From the NCBI RefSeq assembly GCF_039540515.1, contig NZ_BAABFA010000024.1, positions 186,001 through 250,000 on the forward strand: a stretch of DNA of 64,000 nucleotides, given 5' to 3'. The stretch comes from Nemorincola caseinilytica (GTDB lineage Bacteria; Bacteroidota; Bacteroidia; Chitinophagales; Chitinophagaceae). Below the pieces are notes generated by a model that was given only the letters and a program-made list of their open reading frames with translations, was not told the origin of the DNA and did not search any database. Shown piece by piece: positions 17,101 to 24,865 of this stretch. Position numbers and translations under genes: made by a program. Position 1 is the first letter of the stretch. Each line of letters starts with the position of its first letter.

Positions 17101-17513
17101 AGCATCATATCGTGCTCTGTAGCGGTAGATACTATCTCGGTATTTTCCTTGAACCTGCGTGCCGTTTCCTTTATCACCGCAAATGCCTCTGGCATTATGG
17201 CCTTCAGCGCTTCCTCTATCTGCTCGTCGCGCTTCTTTACCAGCTTGTCCACATCATTATATATGGTCTCGCGGGCCTGTATATCTTCTATACTTTCGGC
17301 TTCGGCCTTCTTGTCAACTATCTGCTGGTCTATGTTCGCTATATACTCCTGTATATATGCACGGAATTCCTGTGTCTTATTGCGCAGCTCGTCATTGGTC
17401 AGGTCTTGCAGGCCGGCATAGTACTGGTTCACCTGCGCAACAATAGGTTGTATCTTTTTTACATCCTTGTCCGATTTGCTGCCGCCGAAGAGCTTCGAAA
17501 GAAAGTTGATCAT
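14184..17513 (-). CDS. secA: Preprotein translocase ATPase SecA
   Basis: A 1109-residue SecA, long as is usual in Bacteroidota. Motifs in order are MATGEGKTL (Walker A, about residue 195), VNDYLARRDQEW, the DEAD-like MVDEVDSVLVDDARTPLIISGP, the long insertion after it, TGTAETEAGEFW, GTTSVEVSELLSRML, TNMAGRGTDIKLG, and GRAGRQGDPGSSQFFVSLEDDLMRLFG. The C-terminus ends in the zinc-binding SEC-C motif CPCGSGKKYKSCHGK, which binds SecB or ribosomes in other species. SecA drives protein export through SecYEG at the inner membrane. It is transcribed alone, with a palindrome after its stop codon. Confidence 0.97.
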   Translation of the reverse strand: MINFLSKLFGGSKSDKDVKKIQPIVAQVNQYYAGLQDLTNDELRNKTQEFRAYIQEYIANIDQQIVDKKAEAESIEDIQARETIYNDVDKLVKKRDEQIEEALKAIMPEAFAVIKETARRFKENTEIVSTATEHDMMLAPMRPNMRIEGDQCIYKNTWEAAGNIVNWNMVHYDVQLIGGTVLHEGKIAEMATGEGKTLVSTLPAYLNALAGEGVHIVTVNDYLARRDQEWNGPIFEWLGLTTDCIDKHEPNSPERRQAYLADITYGTNNEFGFDYLRDNMVHHPEEMVQRKHHYAMVDEVDSVLVDDARTPLIISGPIPRGEEQQFHALKPRIERLLEAQRRVINQSISEAKKLISEGKSDKDAGGLHLYRAYRGLPKNSALIKFLSEEGNKQILQKAEHHYIGEQQRNMPKVDAELFFSIDEKNNSVDLTDKGLSLITGAGEDPNFFVLPDVGSEIAAIEKMNVSPEEKQQRKDAMIQDYAQKADRIHSIQQLLKAYTLFDKDVEYVVMDGKVKIVDEQTGRILDGRRYSDGLHQAIEAKENVQVEAATQTFATVTLQNYFRMYHKLAGMTGTAETEAGEFWQIYKLDVVSIPTNLPISRKDQQDLVYKTKREKYKAVIDEIEKLSAVGRPVLVGTTSVEVSELLSRMLQQKKIQHNVLNAKQHAREAQIVAEAGLASAVTIATNMAGRGTDIKLGPGVKQAGGLAIIGTERHESRRVDRQLRGRAGRQGDPGSSQFFVSLEDDLMRLFGSERIASLMDKMGHKDGEVLQHSMITKSIERAQRKVEENNFGMRKNLLEYDDVMNAQRDVIYKRRNHALFGDRLSIDIDNAMFAVCADMVDQYAGGDPETFKLEVMKHLAIDFEPGIGGGGKAEAQNQAIAEQLYHEVKDFYTRKMATICEHITPNLAQLLQENGDRIENIVIPFTDGIRGMQIYAPLRHAVENNSAPIIQALEKNITLALIDDAWKNHLRAMDDLRQSVRMASYEQKDPLLIYKFEAFNLFKKMLNDTNKNILSFLLRAGIPIQDAPPQPIQQIPEQYTDMSQMHDNKAQVEAAGHAYAADEEDYYSEPSAEHHEEIKRAPVQAGPKIGRNDPCPCGSGKKYKSCHGK

Positions 17514-17766
17514 TATATAAATAAAGTAAACGGTTAAAAGTATGTGGTTCGTACAGAGACAAAAATGCCCTTACGCACTCTGCCCCCTGTTACAACATCA
17601 AGATCTATGCAAATATCTCGCAACTGTCATGTTGGCGCAAAGGGGTGCCAAAGCTACGCCAAATAGGGCATACCTGCAACAACAGATACTACCCGTTCAT
17701 CACATATTGTCATGTATGTACCATATGGTAACGCACCATATGTATCTGGGAAAATGCGCCTGTCCG
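17514..17766. other. Intergenic region upstream of secA containing an 8-base-arm hairpin
   Basis: The 253 bases between yigZ and secA contain no gene. A hairpin with arms CATATGGT (17722-17729) and ACCATATG (17735-17742) around AACGC lies 24 bases past the yigZ stop on the minus strand. It is not followed by a T-run. The secA promoter must lie in this region, but I see no convincing TAnnTTTG box. Confidence 0.45.
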
Positions 17767-18369
17767 TCATACCTCTTTTATGCTCATGCCGCGTATGTCG
17801 GTCAGTTTTTGCAGGTAGGCGGCGGCATGGGCCACAGGTATGCCCGCGTTCACTATGCAAAAGAGCTGCAGGTCCTGTTTGTATATGGTGGCTTCGCACT
17901 GGCGCAGCAGGTACAGCACCTCGCCCATGGCCGGGTAGTCGAACGATAGCTCATATTGCCTTTCTACCCATTTCTCTGTGCGTGGCAGCCCCTCCAGCGC
18001 CATGGCGGCAGATGTTTTGTAGGCATTTATGAGCCCCGGCACGCCCAGCAGTGTGCCGCCAAAGTAGCGCACCACCACTATCAGCACATTGGTGAGGCCC
18101 ATGCTGTCTATCTGTCCCAGTATGGGTTTGCCGGCGCTGCCGGCCGGTTCGCCATCGTCATTGGTGCGGTATTGGGTACCATCCATGCCCAGCCGCCAGG
18201 CATAGCAGTGGTGTACGGCCTTGGGGTGTTCTTTTTTCAATGCCTGTAGTTTTTCCTTTATATCCTGCTGCGAGGCTATAGGGTAGGCATATGCCAGGAA
18301 TTTGCTACCCCTGTCGCGAAAGTCGCCCTGCCCGTTGGCGGCTATGGTAGTATATTTATCTGCTGCCAT
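17767..18369 (-). CDS. yigZ: YigZ/IMPACT-family protein
   Basis: A 200-residue protein. The N-terminal domain has the family blocks FRDRGSKFLAYAYP, HHCYAWRLG, DDGEPAGSAGKPIL and VVVRYFGGTLLGVPGLINAY, and a C-terminal EF-G-V-like small domain follows. Bacterial YigZ proteins share a fold with eukaryotic IMPACT, which binds the translation machinery; their own biochemical role is not settled. The start codon overlaps the end of the thioesterase gene by 14 bases, showing tight co-transcription and probable translational coupling. Confidence 0.9.
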   Translation of the reverse strand: MAADKYTTIAANGQGDFRDRGSKFLAYAYPIASQQDIKEKLQALKKEHPKAVHHCYAWRLGMDGTQYRTNDDGEPAGSAGKPILGQIDSMGLTNVLIVVVRYFGGTLLGVPGLINAYKTSAAMALEGLPRTEKWVERQYELSFDYPAMGEVLYLLRQCEATIYKQDLQLFCIVNAGIPVAHAAAYLQKLTDIRGMSIKEV

Positions 18370-18808
18370 TATCGCCGCTGTGTAAGAATGTGTTCAGTTC
18401 TGCCGTCATGGGCACTATCTTTCTGGTATCGTAGTCATAGCATACCATACCGGTCTTTGCATGTGCTATCACTACCGTGTTCTCACCCCTTATGGTCGAG
18501 ATATAATATAATAGGCTAAAAGTATTGCCAGATATTTCTTCAGCATATATCTTTACAGAGAGAATATCGCCATAAAAGGCTTCTGCCTTGTAGGCGATCA
18601 TGACGTCGGCCATTATCATGCTGTTGCCGCCTGCGTTCATTTCCGTATACCCAAAGTGGCACAGCATTTGCATACGGGCCTCATGTATAATGGACAATAT
18701 AGCATCATTGCCAACATGATCTCCATAATTGATATCTCCTATACGAACGGGGATATTGGCAATATATAATGAATTGTAACTAGGAAATACTATTTTTACG
18801 CGTCCCAT
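18356..18808 (-). CDS. Hotdog-fold acyl-CoA thioesterase
   Basis: A 150-residue protein of typical 4-hydroxybenzoyl-CoA-thioesterase length. It has VRIGDINYGDHVGNDAILSIIHEARMQML (hotdog helix with the acidic active-site region), MIMADVMIAYKAEAFYGD and AHAKTGMVCYDYDTRKIVPM. Members hydrolyse acyl-CoA thioesters in the cytoplasm. I chose the ATG at 18808 (MGRVKIVF); a longer frame to 18862 would run into the divergent FAH-family gene. The two start codons lie only 15 bases apart. The 3' end overlaps yigZ by 14 bases. Confidence 0.85.
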   Translation of the reverse strand: MGRVKIVFPSYNSLYIANIPVRIGDINYGDHVGNDAILSIIHEARMQMLCHFGYTEMNAGGNSMIMADVMIAYKAEAFYGDILSVKIYAEEISGNTFSLLYYISTIRGENTVVIAHAKTGMVCYDYDTRKIVPMTAELNTFLHSGDNGSR

Positions 18809-18823
18809 AGACCGATAAATAAA

Positions 18824-19435
18824 ATGAAGATAATTTGTGTAGGGCGAAATTACGCCGATCATGCCAAAGAGCTGAAGAACGATCTGCCTACAGAGCCGGT
18901 ATTGTTCATGAAGCCCAAGAGCGCGTTATTGTTGCCTCACAAGCCGCTATATTATCCCGAATTCACAGACGATCTGCATTACGAATGCGAACTGGTGCTG
19001 CGTATCAGCAAGAATGGAAAGTTCATCCAGGAAAAATTCGCACATAAATACTACGATGCCATCACCGTGGGACTAGACCTCACCGCACGAGACCTGCAGC
19101 GCAAACAGCAGCAGAAAGGGCTGCCATGGGAAATAGCCAAAGCGTTCGATGGCTCGGCGGCCGTAGGCGAGTTCAGGCCCGTAACAGAGAACACCGATAT
19201 GGGCAACATCACTTTCAGGCTCGATAAGAATGGGGAGACGGTACAGAACGGCAATACCGCCGATATGATATTTCCCGTTCACAAGATCATCGAATACGCA
19301 TCCAACTATTTCACTCTCAATATCGGCGACCTCATTTTTACCGGTACACCCGCAGGTGTAGGGGCCGTAACGGTACAAGACAGGCTGGAGGCATACCTGC
19401 TGGGCGAAAAATTACTTTCGGTAGATATACGGTAA
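18824..19435 (+). CDS. Fumarylacetoacetate hydrolase (FAH)-family protein
   Basis: A 203-residue single-domain FAH-family enzyme. Visible motifs are ICVGRNYADHAKEL, LFMKPKSAL, LHYECELVLRI (metal-binding E-x-E pattern), VGLDLTARDLQ, WEIAKAFDGSAAVGEF and LIFTGTPAGVGAV. The family cleaves or decarboxylates acylpyruvate-type compounds with Mg2+ or Ca2+; many bacterial members are acylpyruvases or oxaloacetate tautomerases. It is transcribed divergently from the thioesterase gene and ends 12 bases from a convergent lipoprotein gene. Confidence 0.9.
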   Translation: MKIICVGRNYADHAKELKNDLPTEPVLFMKPKSALLLPHKPLYYPEFTDDLHYECELVLRISKNGKFIQEKFAHKYYDAITVGLDLTARDLQRKQQQKGLPWEIAKAFDGSAAVGEFRPVTENTDMGNITFRLDKNGETVQNGNTADMIFPVHKIIEYASNYFTLNIGDLIFTGTPAGVGAVTVQDRLEAYLLGEKLLSVDIR

Positions 19436-19447
19436 TATACTGATGAA

Positions 19448-19891
19448 CTACCCTTTACGCGGGGCAGTAAAAGTGCCCCTTATCTCTGCCTGCATATAGA
19501 ATAGGGTAAAGGTCCCCTTTATCACATCGGCCGTTACCTCTGTCACAGATATTTTGCCGTTCCTGGCCATTATCATGTTACTGCCATCCTTGTACGATCC
19601 CGTATTGCCCGTCATGTTGCCACCCGGCCCGCGGTAGTCTATGGTAAATATCTTTTTTGCACCGGTAAATCCGGTTATGGCCAGTTCCAGCTCCCGGCCA
19701 CCATCATCGCTCACACCCTCTATATACATTACTCCATTAGAGATAGTATTGGTCACATTGCTGGTCACCAGCACGGTATCCTTGTCCAGCGCTGCTCTCA
19801 TGTCCGTAGGCAGTACTTTATCTTGCTTCTTCTTGCAGGCCATGCTCAGCGTCACCAATAGTATGGCTACGATCGATAGTATTTTTTTCAT
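19448..19891 (-). CDS. Small lipoprotein of unknown function
   Basis: A 147-residue protein with signal and lipobox MKKILSIVAILLVTLSMAC (Cys19), then a Lys-rich stretch. The mature part is a beta-rich region with MYIEGVSDDGGRELELAITGF, FTIDYRGPGGNMTG and a C-terminal IKGTFTLFYMQAEIRGTFTAP. This pattern (ITNGxxxIxG...RGxFxA) recurs in small Bacteroidota outer-membrane lipoproteins of unknown role. It faces the FAH gene with 12 bases between the stops and lies just downstream of trmD on the same strand. Confidence 0.65.
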   Translation of the reverse strand: MKKILSIVAILLVTLSMACKKKQDKVLPTDMRAALDKDTVLVTSNVTNTISNGVMYIEGVSDDGGRELELAITGFTGAKKIFTIDYRGPGGNMTGNTGSYKDGSNMIMARNGKISVTEVTADVIKGTFTLFYMQAEIRGTFTAPRKG

Positions 19892-19970
19892 CTTTTGCTT
19901 TTATTGTGTTCGGGTAAATAGTTGTCTTTCAAATGTATGCAAAATATTGCAAAAGCACTGTTGTATTTCA

Positions 19971-20645
19971 TTACTCGGTCATGCCGGGGCGCCGTTCCTT
20001 CGTCCGTTTCACCGATTGCTCGTACCGCCAGTCATCTATTTTCTTAGGGTCGCCACACAGCAGCACCTCGGGTACTTCCCACCCGCGAAAGTTGGCAGGC
20101 CGGGTATATACCGGTGGTGCCAGCAGCCCGTCCTGGAAAGAGTCGAACAGGGCCGATGTCTCATCGTTCAGCACTCCCGGCAGCAGGCGGCCTACGGCAT
20201 CTACCACCACGGCAGCGGCCAGCTCGCCACCACTCAGCACATAGTCGCCTATCGATATCTCGCGGGTCACATAGTGTTGCCTTATGCGCTCGTCTATACC
20301 CTTGTAGTGCCCGCATATGATGATCATGTTCTCTCTTAGCGATAACATATTGGCCGTCCTCTGGTCGAAGAGGGGACCGTCCGGAGTCATATATATCACC
20401 TCTTCATAGGTGCGTTCGGCCATTAGCTTGTCCAGTAGTATGGCCAGCGGCTCCGGCATCATCACCATACCTGCCCCCCCGCCGAACTGGTAATCGTCTA
20501 CCTGTCCCTGCTTGTAGGGGGTATGGTCGCGCAGGTTGTGGGTGTGTATCTCCAGTAGTCCCCGGTCCTTTGCACGCTTCATCATAGAGTGTCCAAAGGG
20601 GCTTACCAGCAATTCCGGTACTACTGTTATTATGTCTATTCTCAT
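19971..20645 (-). CDS. trmD: tRNA (guanine37-N1)-methyltransferase
   Basis: A 224-residue TrmD. Visible blocks are MRIDIITVVPELL, GHSMMKRAKDRGLLEIHTHNLRD, DYQFGGGAGMVMMPEPL, IYMTPDGPLFDQRTANML, IIICGHYKGIDERIRQHYV and the knot region EISIGDYVLSGGELAAAVVVDAVGRLLPGVL. It methylates N1 of G37 in tRNAs with S-adenosylmethionine to prevent frameshifting. rimM lies upstream on the same strand, separated by 161 AT-rich bases with an inverted repeat. The usual neighbours rpsP and rplS are not here. Confidence 0.96.
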   Translation of the reverse strand: MRIDIITVVPELLVSPFGHSMMKRAKDRGLLEIHTHNLRDHTPYKQGQVDDYQFGGGAGMVMMPEPLAILLDKLMAERTYEEVIYMTPDGPLFDQRTANMLSLRENMIIICGHYKGIDERIRQHYVTREISIGDYVLSGGELAAAVVVDAVGRLLPGVLNDETSALFDSFQDGLLAPPVYTRPANFRGWEVPEVLLCGDPKKIDDWRYEQSVKRTKERRPGMTE

Positions 20646-20684
20646 TTTTGTTTTTTACTTCAATTTATTGATATTAAAAATTGA

Positions 20685-20729
20685 AAATCAATTGTTTATT
20701 TTATAATTTTCAACAAAAACAATTGATTT
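20685..20729. repeat. AT-rich 13-base perfect inverted repeat between rimM and trmD
   Basis: Arms at 20685-20697 and 20717-20729 (AAATCAATTGTTT / AAACAATTGATTT) with a 19-base spacer. It lies in the 161-base gap that separates rimM from trmD. It could be an attenuator, a terminator of the rimM transcript or a protein-binding site. Confidence 0.75.
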
Positions 20730-20806
20730 GTCAAAAAAATTGGAATTCCTCAGAAAAACACCTCATATCATCCCTTTAAAATGGGCATTCTCACCCAAAT
20801 ATCATA

Positions 20807-21313
20807 CTATTCGTAAACTTCCAGTAATCCTTCTGGAAGATTGGTTTTCAGTATTTTGTGTTTTATATCTATTCCTGCAAGTGTCGCATCTACCAATGGT
20901 ATCAGTACCTCGTTACCTTTATAGTGCAGCTTGCCTATCCATTGGGTGCCTGTTTGCAGCACATCGTCCAGTGGTCCTATGTTGCCATAGTGAGCATCAG
21001 ATATAGCAAAACCTATCCACATCAGTGGCGAATGGTCTATCATACCGGCCAGTACTTTCTCATCTGTATACACCTGTTTGGTCACCAGTTTCTTTGCCTG
21101 CTGGGGTGTGGTCACATCTTCCAGATCCACTATGTATTCCTCATCGCTCGTGGCCCTGCACTGCAGCACGAAGTAGGGTATCAGGCTTCCTTTCTGCATC
21201 TCTATCATCAGGGCCTGTCCTTTTTTCAGCCATTTGCGGTCGCCTGTTATGTGGGTCATTATCACCGATCCCGTCACCCCATGGGTAGCTACTATCTTTC
21301 CTATCCGTATCAT
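20807..21313 (-). CDS. rimM: 16S rRNA processing protein
   Basis: A 168-residue RimM. The N-terminal barrel has IRIGKIVATHGVTGSVIMTHITGD, and the PRC-barrel C-terminal half includes FAISDAHYGNIGPLDDVLQTGTQWIGKLHYKGNEVLIPLVDATL. RimM helps mature the head of the 30S subunit and binds S19. It is upstream of trmD on the same strand. A TATCTTTG box on the minus strand (21328 to 21321) lies 7 bases before the ATG, so the leader may be very short. Confidence 0.9.
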   Translation of the reverse strand: MIRIGKIVATHGVTGSVIMTHITGDRKWLKKGQALMIEMQKGSLIPYFVLQCRATSDEEYIVDLEDVTTPQQAKKLVTKQVYTDEKVLAGMIDHSPLMWIGFAISDAHYGNIGPLDDVLQTGTQWIGKLHYKGNEVLIPLVDATLAGIDIKHKILKTNLPEGLLEVYE

Positions 21314-21344
21314 TTGTCCACAAAGATACTTTGTATCTGCATTA

Positions 21345-21428
21345 GGTATTAGGAATTTGGTGTTAGGTGTTGGGTATTAGGAATTAGGAATTAGGAATTA
21401 GGGATTTGGGATTTGGCATTTGGAATTT
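21345..21428. repeat. Twelve-unit 7-base tandem array (GGNNTTN)
   Basis: Twelve consecutive 7-base units with no slippage: GGTATTA, GGAATTT, GGTGTTA, GGTGTTG, GGTATTA, three of GGAATTA, two of GGGATTT, GGCATTT and GGAATTT. It lies between rimM and lon, 31 bases upstream of the rimM start on the rimM side. Confidence 0.9.
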
Positions 21429-21531
21429 GCTTCTTGGAAATTGTTGGGGTTTTGCCAAAATTGCCGAATTCCTCCTTTTGGCACGATCATTGCCCATTAT
21501 GAATTCCCCGGTTTTAATAGTAACTTGGGTA

Positions 21532-21539
21532 TAACTTTG
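21532..21539 (+). promoter_or_regulatory. TAACTTTG -7 box of lon
   Basis: A perfect match to the Bacteroidota TAnnTTTG box lies 5 bases before the lon ATG at 21545, which would place the transcription start at or next to the start codon. No clear -33 TTTG is visible at the usual distance. Confidence 0.45.
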
Positions 21540-21544
21540 TCATA

Positions 21545-23968
21545 ATGGCGGAAATAAACTCAATGATAGATATGCTGCTGAACCAGAACGAGCAGGAAAT
21601 GGAGTTCATGCCCATAGTACCCCTTGGCGAGGACGAAATGGATGAGCAGGAGAAAAGCTCGTTACCCGCAGAACTACCTATAATAGCGCTGCGCAATACT
21701 GTACTCTTCCCCAATGTGGTCCTGCCCATTACCGTAGCACGCGACCGCTCGGTAAAGGCCATAGCCGAGGCCAACCGTACCAATAAATGGATAGGGGTGA
21801 TAGCCCAGAAGGATAGCAATAACGATGACCCTACCCCCGATGATATATACAGCATAGGTACCCTGGCCAAGGTGGTGAAACAGATAAAGATGCCCGATGG
21901 CAATGTGACCCTCTTCATCATGGGACGTATGCGTTTCAAGGTAGATGCCTATATCAAGACCGAGCCATACTACACAGCACGCGTCAGCTACCTCGATGAT
22001 GTATACCCTAAAAAAGATCCTGCCTTCGATGCGCTGCTTTCTTCCATAAAAGACTATGGTGAGCGTATAGTACAGCAGAGCAGTAATATACCTAATGAAG
22101 CAGGTATAGTGCTGAAAAATATTGAGAACCAGTCTTTTTTGATGCATTTTATCGCATCTAATATTTCTTCGAAGCTGGCCGAGAAACAGGCCATGCTGGA
22201 GGAGAACGATATAACCCTGCGTGCCGAAAAGCTGCTGCAGTTGCTGCAGTCAGAGCTGCAACTGCTGGAGCTGAAGAACGAAATAACCAATAAGACCCGT
22301 GCCGATATAGACAAGCAGCAGCGCGAATACTTCCTGCAGCAGCAAATGAAGTCCATACGCGAAGAGCTGGGCGGCGACCCCAACGACCGCGAGATAAAAG
22401 ACCTGCAGAAACGTGCCGAGGACATGAAGTGGCCCGATGCCGCCAAAGAGCTTTTTAAGAAGAACATAGAAAAGCTGGAGCGCATGCACAGCAGTACGCC
22501 CGATTACTCGGTAGTGTACAACCACCTCGATCTCATGCTCGATCTGCCGTGGGCCACATACACCCAGGACAGCTACGACCTGAAGATTGCCCAAAAGGTG
22601 CTCGACAACGATCACTATGGCATGGAAAAGATAAAGGACCGCATACTGGAATACCTGGCCGTACTGAAACTGAAGGGAGACATGAAGTCGCCCATACTGT
22701 GCTTTGTGGGTCCGCCCGGTATAGGCAAGACCTCTCTGGGCCGCAGCATAGCCAGCGCCATACAGCGCAAATATGTGCGCCTTAGCCTGGGTGGCCTGCA
22801 CGACGAGAGCGAGCTACGTGGCCACCGTAAAACATATATAGGCGCCATGCCGGGCCGCATCATACAGTCGCTTCGCAAGGTCAAGACGTCGAACCCTGTC
22901 TTCATACTCGATGAGATAGACAAGCTGGGCCGAGATTTCCGTGGCGACCCCAGCAGCGCCCTGCTGGAGATCCTGGACCCCGAGCAGAACAATACCTTTT
23001 ACGATAACTACCTGGAGATGGAGTACGACCTCTCCAAAGTGCTCTTCATAGCCACCGCAAATAGCTTAAGCGAGATACAACCCGCCCTTCGCGACAGGCT
23101 GGAGATCATACAGTTATCGGGTTACTCGGCCGAGGAGAAGGTAGAGATAGCCAAACGCCACCTTTTGCCAAAGCAAAAAGAATTGCACGGGCTAACTAAA
23201 GTGCCACTTAAGTTCCCCGACAAGGTGATACTGAAGATAATTCAGGAGTATACCCGCGAGAGCGGTGTGCGCGAGCTCGATCGCCTGGTGGCCGGCATGA
23301 TGCGTTCGCTGGCCAAGCAGGTAGCTATGGACGAGGTGGTAGCGCCTACCGTCACGGCTGATAGGGTAGAGCAGGCCCTTGGCAAGGCCCGCTATAGCAA
23401 TGATATATATACCAAGGGCCACCCGGCGGGTGTCACCGTAGGGCTGGCATGGACGGCAGTAGGTGGTGATATACTCTTCATAGAGGCTTCATTATCAAAA
23501 GGTAAGGGTGGTCTTACACTCACCGGAAATCTGGGTAATGTAATGAAGGAAAGCGCCAGTACCGCCCTCTCTTATTTGCGGGCACATTGCTCTGACCTGG
23601 GCATAGACTCTGCCCGCTTCGATGAGCAGAACGTGCATGTGCATGTGCCCGAGGGGGCCGTACCCAAGGATGGCCCCAGTGCGGGTATCACCATGCTCAC
23701 GTCTCTTGCCTCGGCTTTCACCGGGCGCAGGGTGCGGCCATACCTGGCCATGACGGGCGAGATAACCCTGCGCGGACAGGTGCTGCCTGTAGGGGGCATC
23801 AAGGAAAAGATACTGGCCGCCCGCCGCGCAGGTATAAAAGACATCATCATGTGTCGACAGAATGAGAAGGACATAGATGAGATAAACGCCCAATACCTGA
23901 AGGGTCTCCGCTTTCACTATGTCACCGATGCATCTGAGGTGCTGGAGGTAGCATTGGCTAAAAAGTAG
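21545..23968 (+). CDS. lon: ATP-dependent protease Lon
   Basis: An 807-residue LonA. The N-terminal substrate domain begins around LPIIALRNTVLFPNVVLPITV. The AAA+ module has Walker A GPPGIGKTSLG near residue 388, GGLHDESELRGHRKTYIGAMPGRI, and Walker B FILDEIDKLG. The protease domain has the catalytic serine in PKDGPSAGITM (about residue 710) and the lysine in GGIKEKILAARRAG. Lon degrades damaged and regulatory proteins in the cytoplasm. A TAACTTTG promoter-like box ends 5 bases before the ATG, and a hairpin terminator follows the stop. Confidence 0.97.
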   Translation: MAEINSMIDMLLNQNEQEMEFMPIVPLGEDEMDEQEKSSLPAELPIIALRNTVLFPNVVLPITVARDRSVKAIAEANRTNKWIGVIAQKDSNNDDPTPDDIYSIGTLAKVVKQIKMPDGNVTLFIMGRMRFKVDAYIKTEPYYTARVSYLDDVYPKKDPAFDALLSSIKDYGERIVQQSSNIPNEAGIVLKNIENQSFLMHFIASNISSKLAEKQAMLEENDITLRAEKLLQLLQSELQLLELKNEITNKTRADIDKQQREYFLQQQMKSIREELGGDPNDREIKDLQKRAEDMKWPDAAKELFKKNIEKLERMHSSTPDYSVVYNHLDLMLDLPWATYTQDSYDLKIAQKVLDNDHYGMEKIKDRILEYLAVLKLKGDMKSPILCFVGPPGIGKTSLGRSIASAIQRKYVRLSLGGLHDESELRGHRKTYIGAMPGRIIQSLRKVKTSNPVFILDEIDKLGRDFRGDPSSALLEILDPEQNNTFYDNYLEMEYDLSKVLFIATANSLSEIQPALRDRLEIIQLSGYSAEEKVEIAKRHLLPKQKELHGLTKVPLKFPDKVILKIIQEYTRESGVRELDRLVAGMMRSLAKQVAMDEVVAPTVTADRVEQALGKARYSNDIYTKGHPAGVTVGLAWTAVGGDILFIEASLSKGKGGLTLTGNLGNVMKESASTALSYLRAHCSDLGIDSARFDEQNVHVHVPEGAVPKDGPSAGITMLTSLASAFTGRRVRPYLAMTGEITLRGQVLPVGGIKEKILAARRAGIKDIIMCRQNEKDIDEINAQYLKGLRFHYVTDASEVLEVALAKK

Positions 23969-23999
23969 ATATTTTAATATATTTATTGCATACATCCAA

Positions 24000-24022
24000 G
24001 GCCCGGTAGCTTATACCGGGCC
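24000..24022 (+). terminator. Terminator hairpin after lon
   Basis: Arms GGCCCGGTA (24000-24008) and TACCGGGCC (24014-24022) with a 5-base loop, followed by a T/A-rich tail. It lies 31 bases past the lon stop codon. Confidence 0.75.
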
Positions 24023-24078
24023 CTGGTATTTTATATATTGTGGCATGGTTTATGTATAATTGTACATAAACACACCTT

Positions 24079-24744
24079 ATGCGCCCTATTATATATACCC
24101 TCTGTTTTCTTGTCTGTTCCGTAGGTCATATGGCCGCTCAGGCAGGTTCCCAGCCCGATACCGCAAACAAGCTCAGACGGGAGATCGGTATTGGTTTCGG
24201 CCTCCTCTCTCTCGATCAGGTCCGGGGTATCACCATGGAGGCCGGGCTTTACTCCTCGCGCAAAGACCTGCCTGTCCGTATGACGGGTGCCCTCTTCCTT
24301 ACTTACCGTCACTATCTGTCGGGCATGTTTGCGGTAGCGGTCTGCGTCGGCATGGACAACCAGGTAGGTTACCTTAACGCTGAAAATGGCACCCGTCTCG
24401 GCTCGTATAAAAGAGAAGTATATACCGCCGCCGCCGAGTTTTTCTGGGTCTACGAGCAAGATCTTGACGAGCCCTGGCCCGCTACCGTGTATGGCCTGGC
24501 CGGTATAGGGTATACCGGCGGTCATTCCTATTTCGGGTATTACCCGCAGTTCAGCAACAATTACACCATACCGTACAATGCCCGCATCAGCCATTTCAAT
24601 GTACAGGTCACACCCGTGGCCGTCCGCTTCGGGCGGCGCATAGGTGTTTTTTTCGAACTGGGTTATGGCTACAAAGGCCTGGTCTGTGGCGGCATATCCT
24701 ATTTTCCCGGCAGGGGTAGCATCATAGCGGTGGAAGAAAAGTAG
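24079..24744 (+). CDS. Secreted/outer-membrane protein of unknown function
   Basis: A 221-residue protein with a signal peptide (MRPIIYTLCFLVCSVGHMAAQ). The mature part alternates aromatic and small residues in strand-like stretches (IGIGFGLLSLDQVRGITMEAGLY, AGIGYTGGHSYFGYY, VTPVAVRFGRRIGVFFELGYGYKGLVCGG). That is the pattern of a small eight-stranded outer-membrane beta-barrel. No enzymatic motif is visible. It lies between the lon terminator and the giant repeat-protein gene, on the same strand, with 153 bases and a hairpin leader separating it from the latter. Confidence 0.6.
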   Translation: MRPIIYTLCFLVCSVGHMAAQAGSQPDTANKLRREIGIGFGLLSLDQVRGITMEAGLYSSRKDLPVRMTGALFLTYRHYLSGMFAVAVCVGMDNQVGYLNAENGTRLGSYKREVYTAAAEFFWVYEQDLDEPWPATVYGLAGIGYTGGHSYFGYYPQFSNNYTIPYNARISHFNVQVTPVAVRFGRRIGVFFELGYGYKGLVCGGISYFPGRGSIIAVEEK

Positions 24745-24810
24745 CTGTCACCTCTCTGCTATTTTCCCCTCGGTCCTCTGGTCTACTCACCTTACTTGCA
24801 GTATTTTATC

Positions 24811-24818
24811 TATTTTTG
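24811..24818 (+). promoter_or_regulatory. TATTTTTG -7 box ahead of the giant repeat-protein gene
   Basis: A match to TAnnTTTG, 79 bases before the ATG at 24898. It would give a leader of about 74 bases carrying the hairpin at 24840-24865. No good -33 box is visible, so this is tentative. Confidence 0.4.
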
Positions 24819-24839
24819 TAACTTAGGATAAGTGTATGT

Positions 24840-24865
24840 TGTCCGGGAAGCATTATACCCGGACA
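24840..24865 (+). promoter_or_regulatory. Leader hairpin upstream of the giant repeat-protein gene
   Basis: Arms TGTCCGGG (24840-24847) and CCCGGACA (24858-24865) with a 10-base loop, ending 32 bases before the start codon. No T-run follows. It may stabilise or regulate the leader. Confidence 0.55.

Noticed and set aside
21345..21428. Short tandem array considered as an origin iteron set or CRISPR
   Set aside because: Units are only 7 bases with no spacers and no replication gene nearby.
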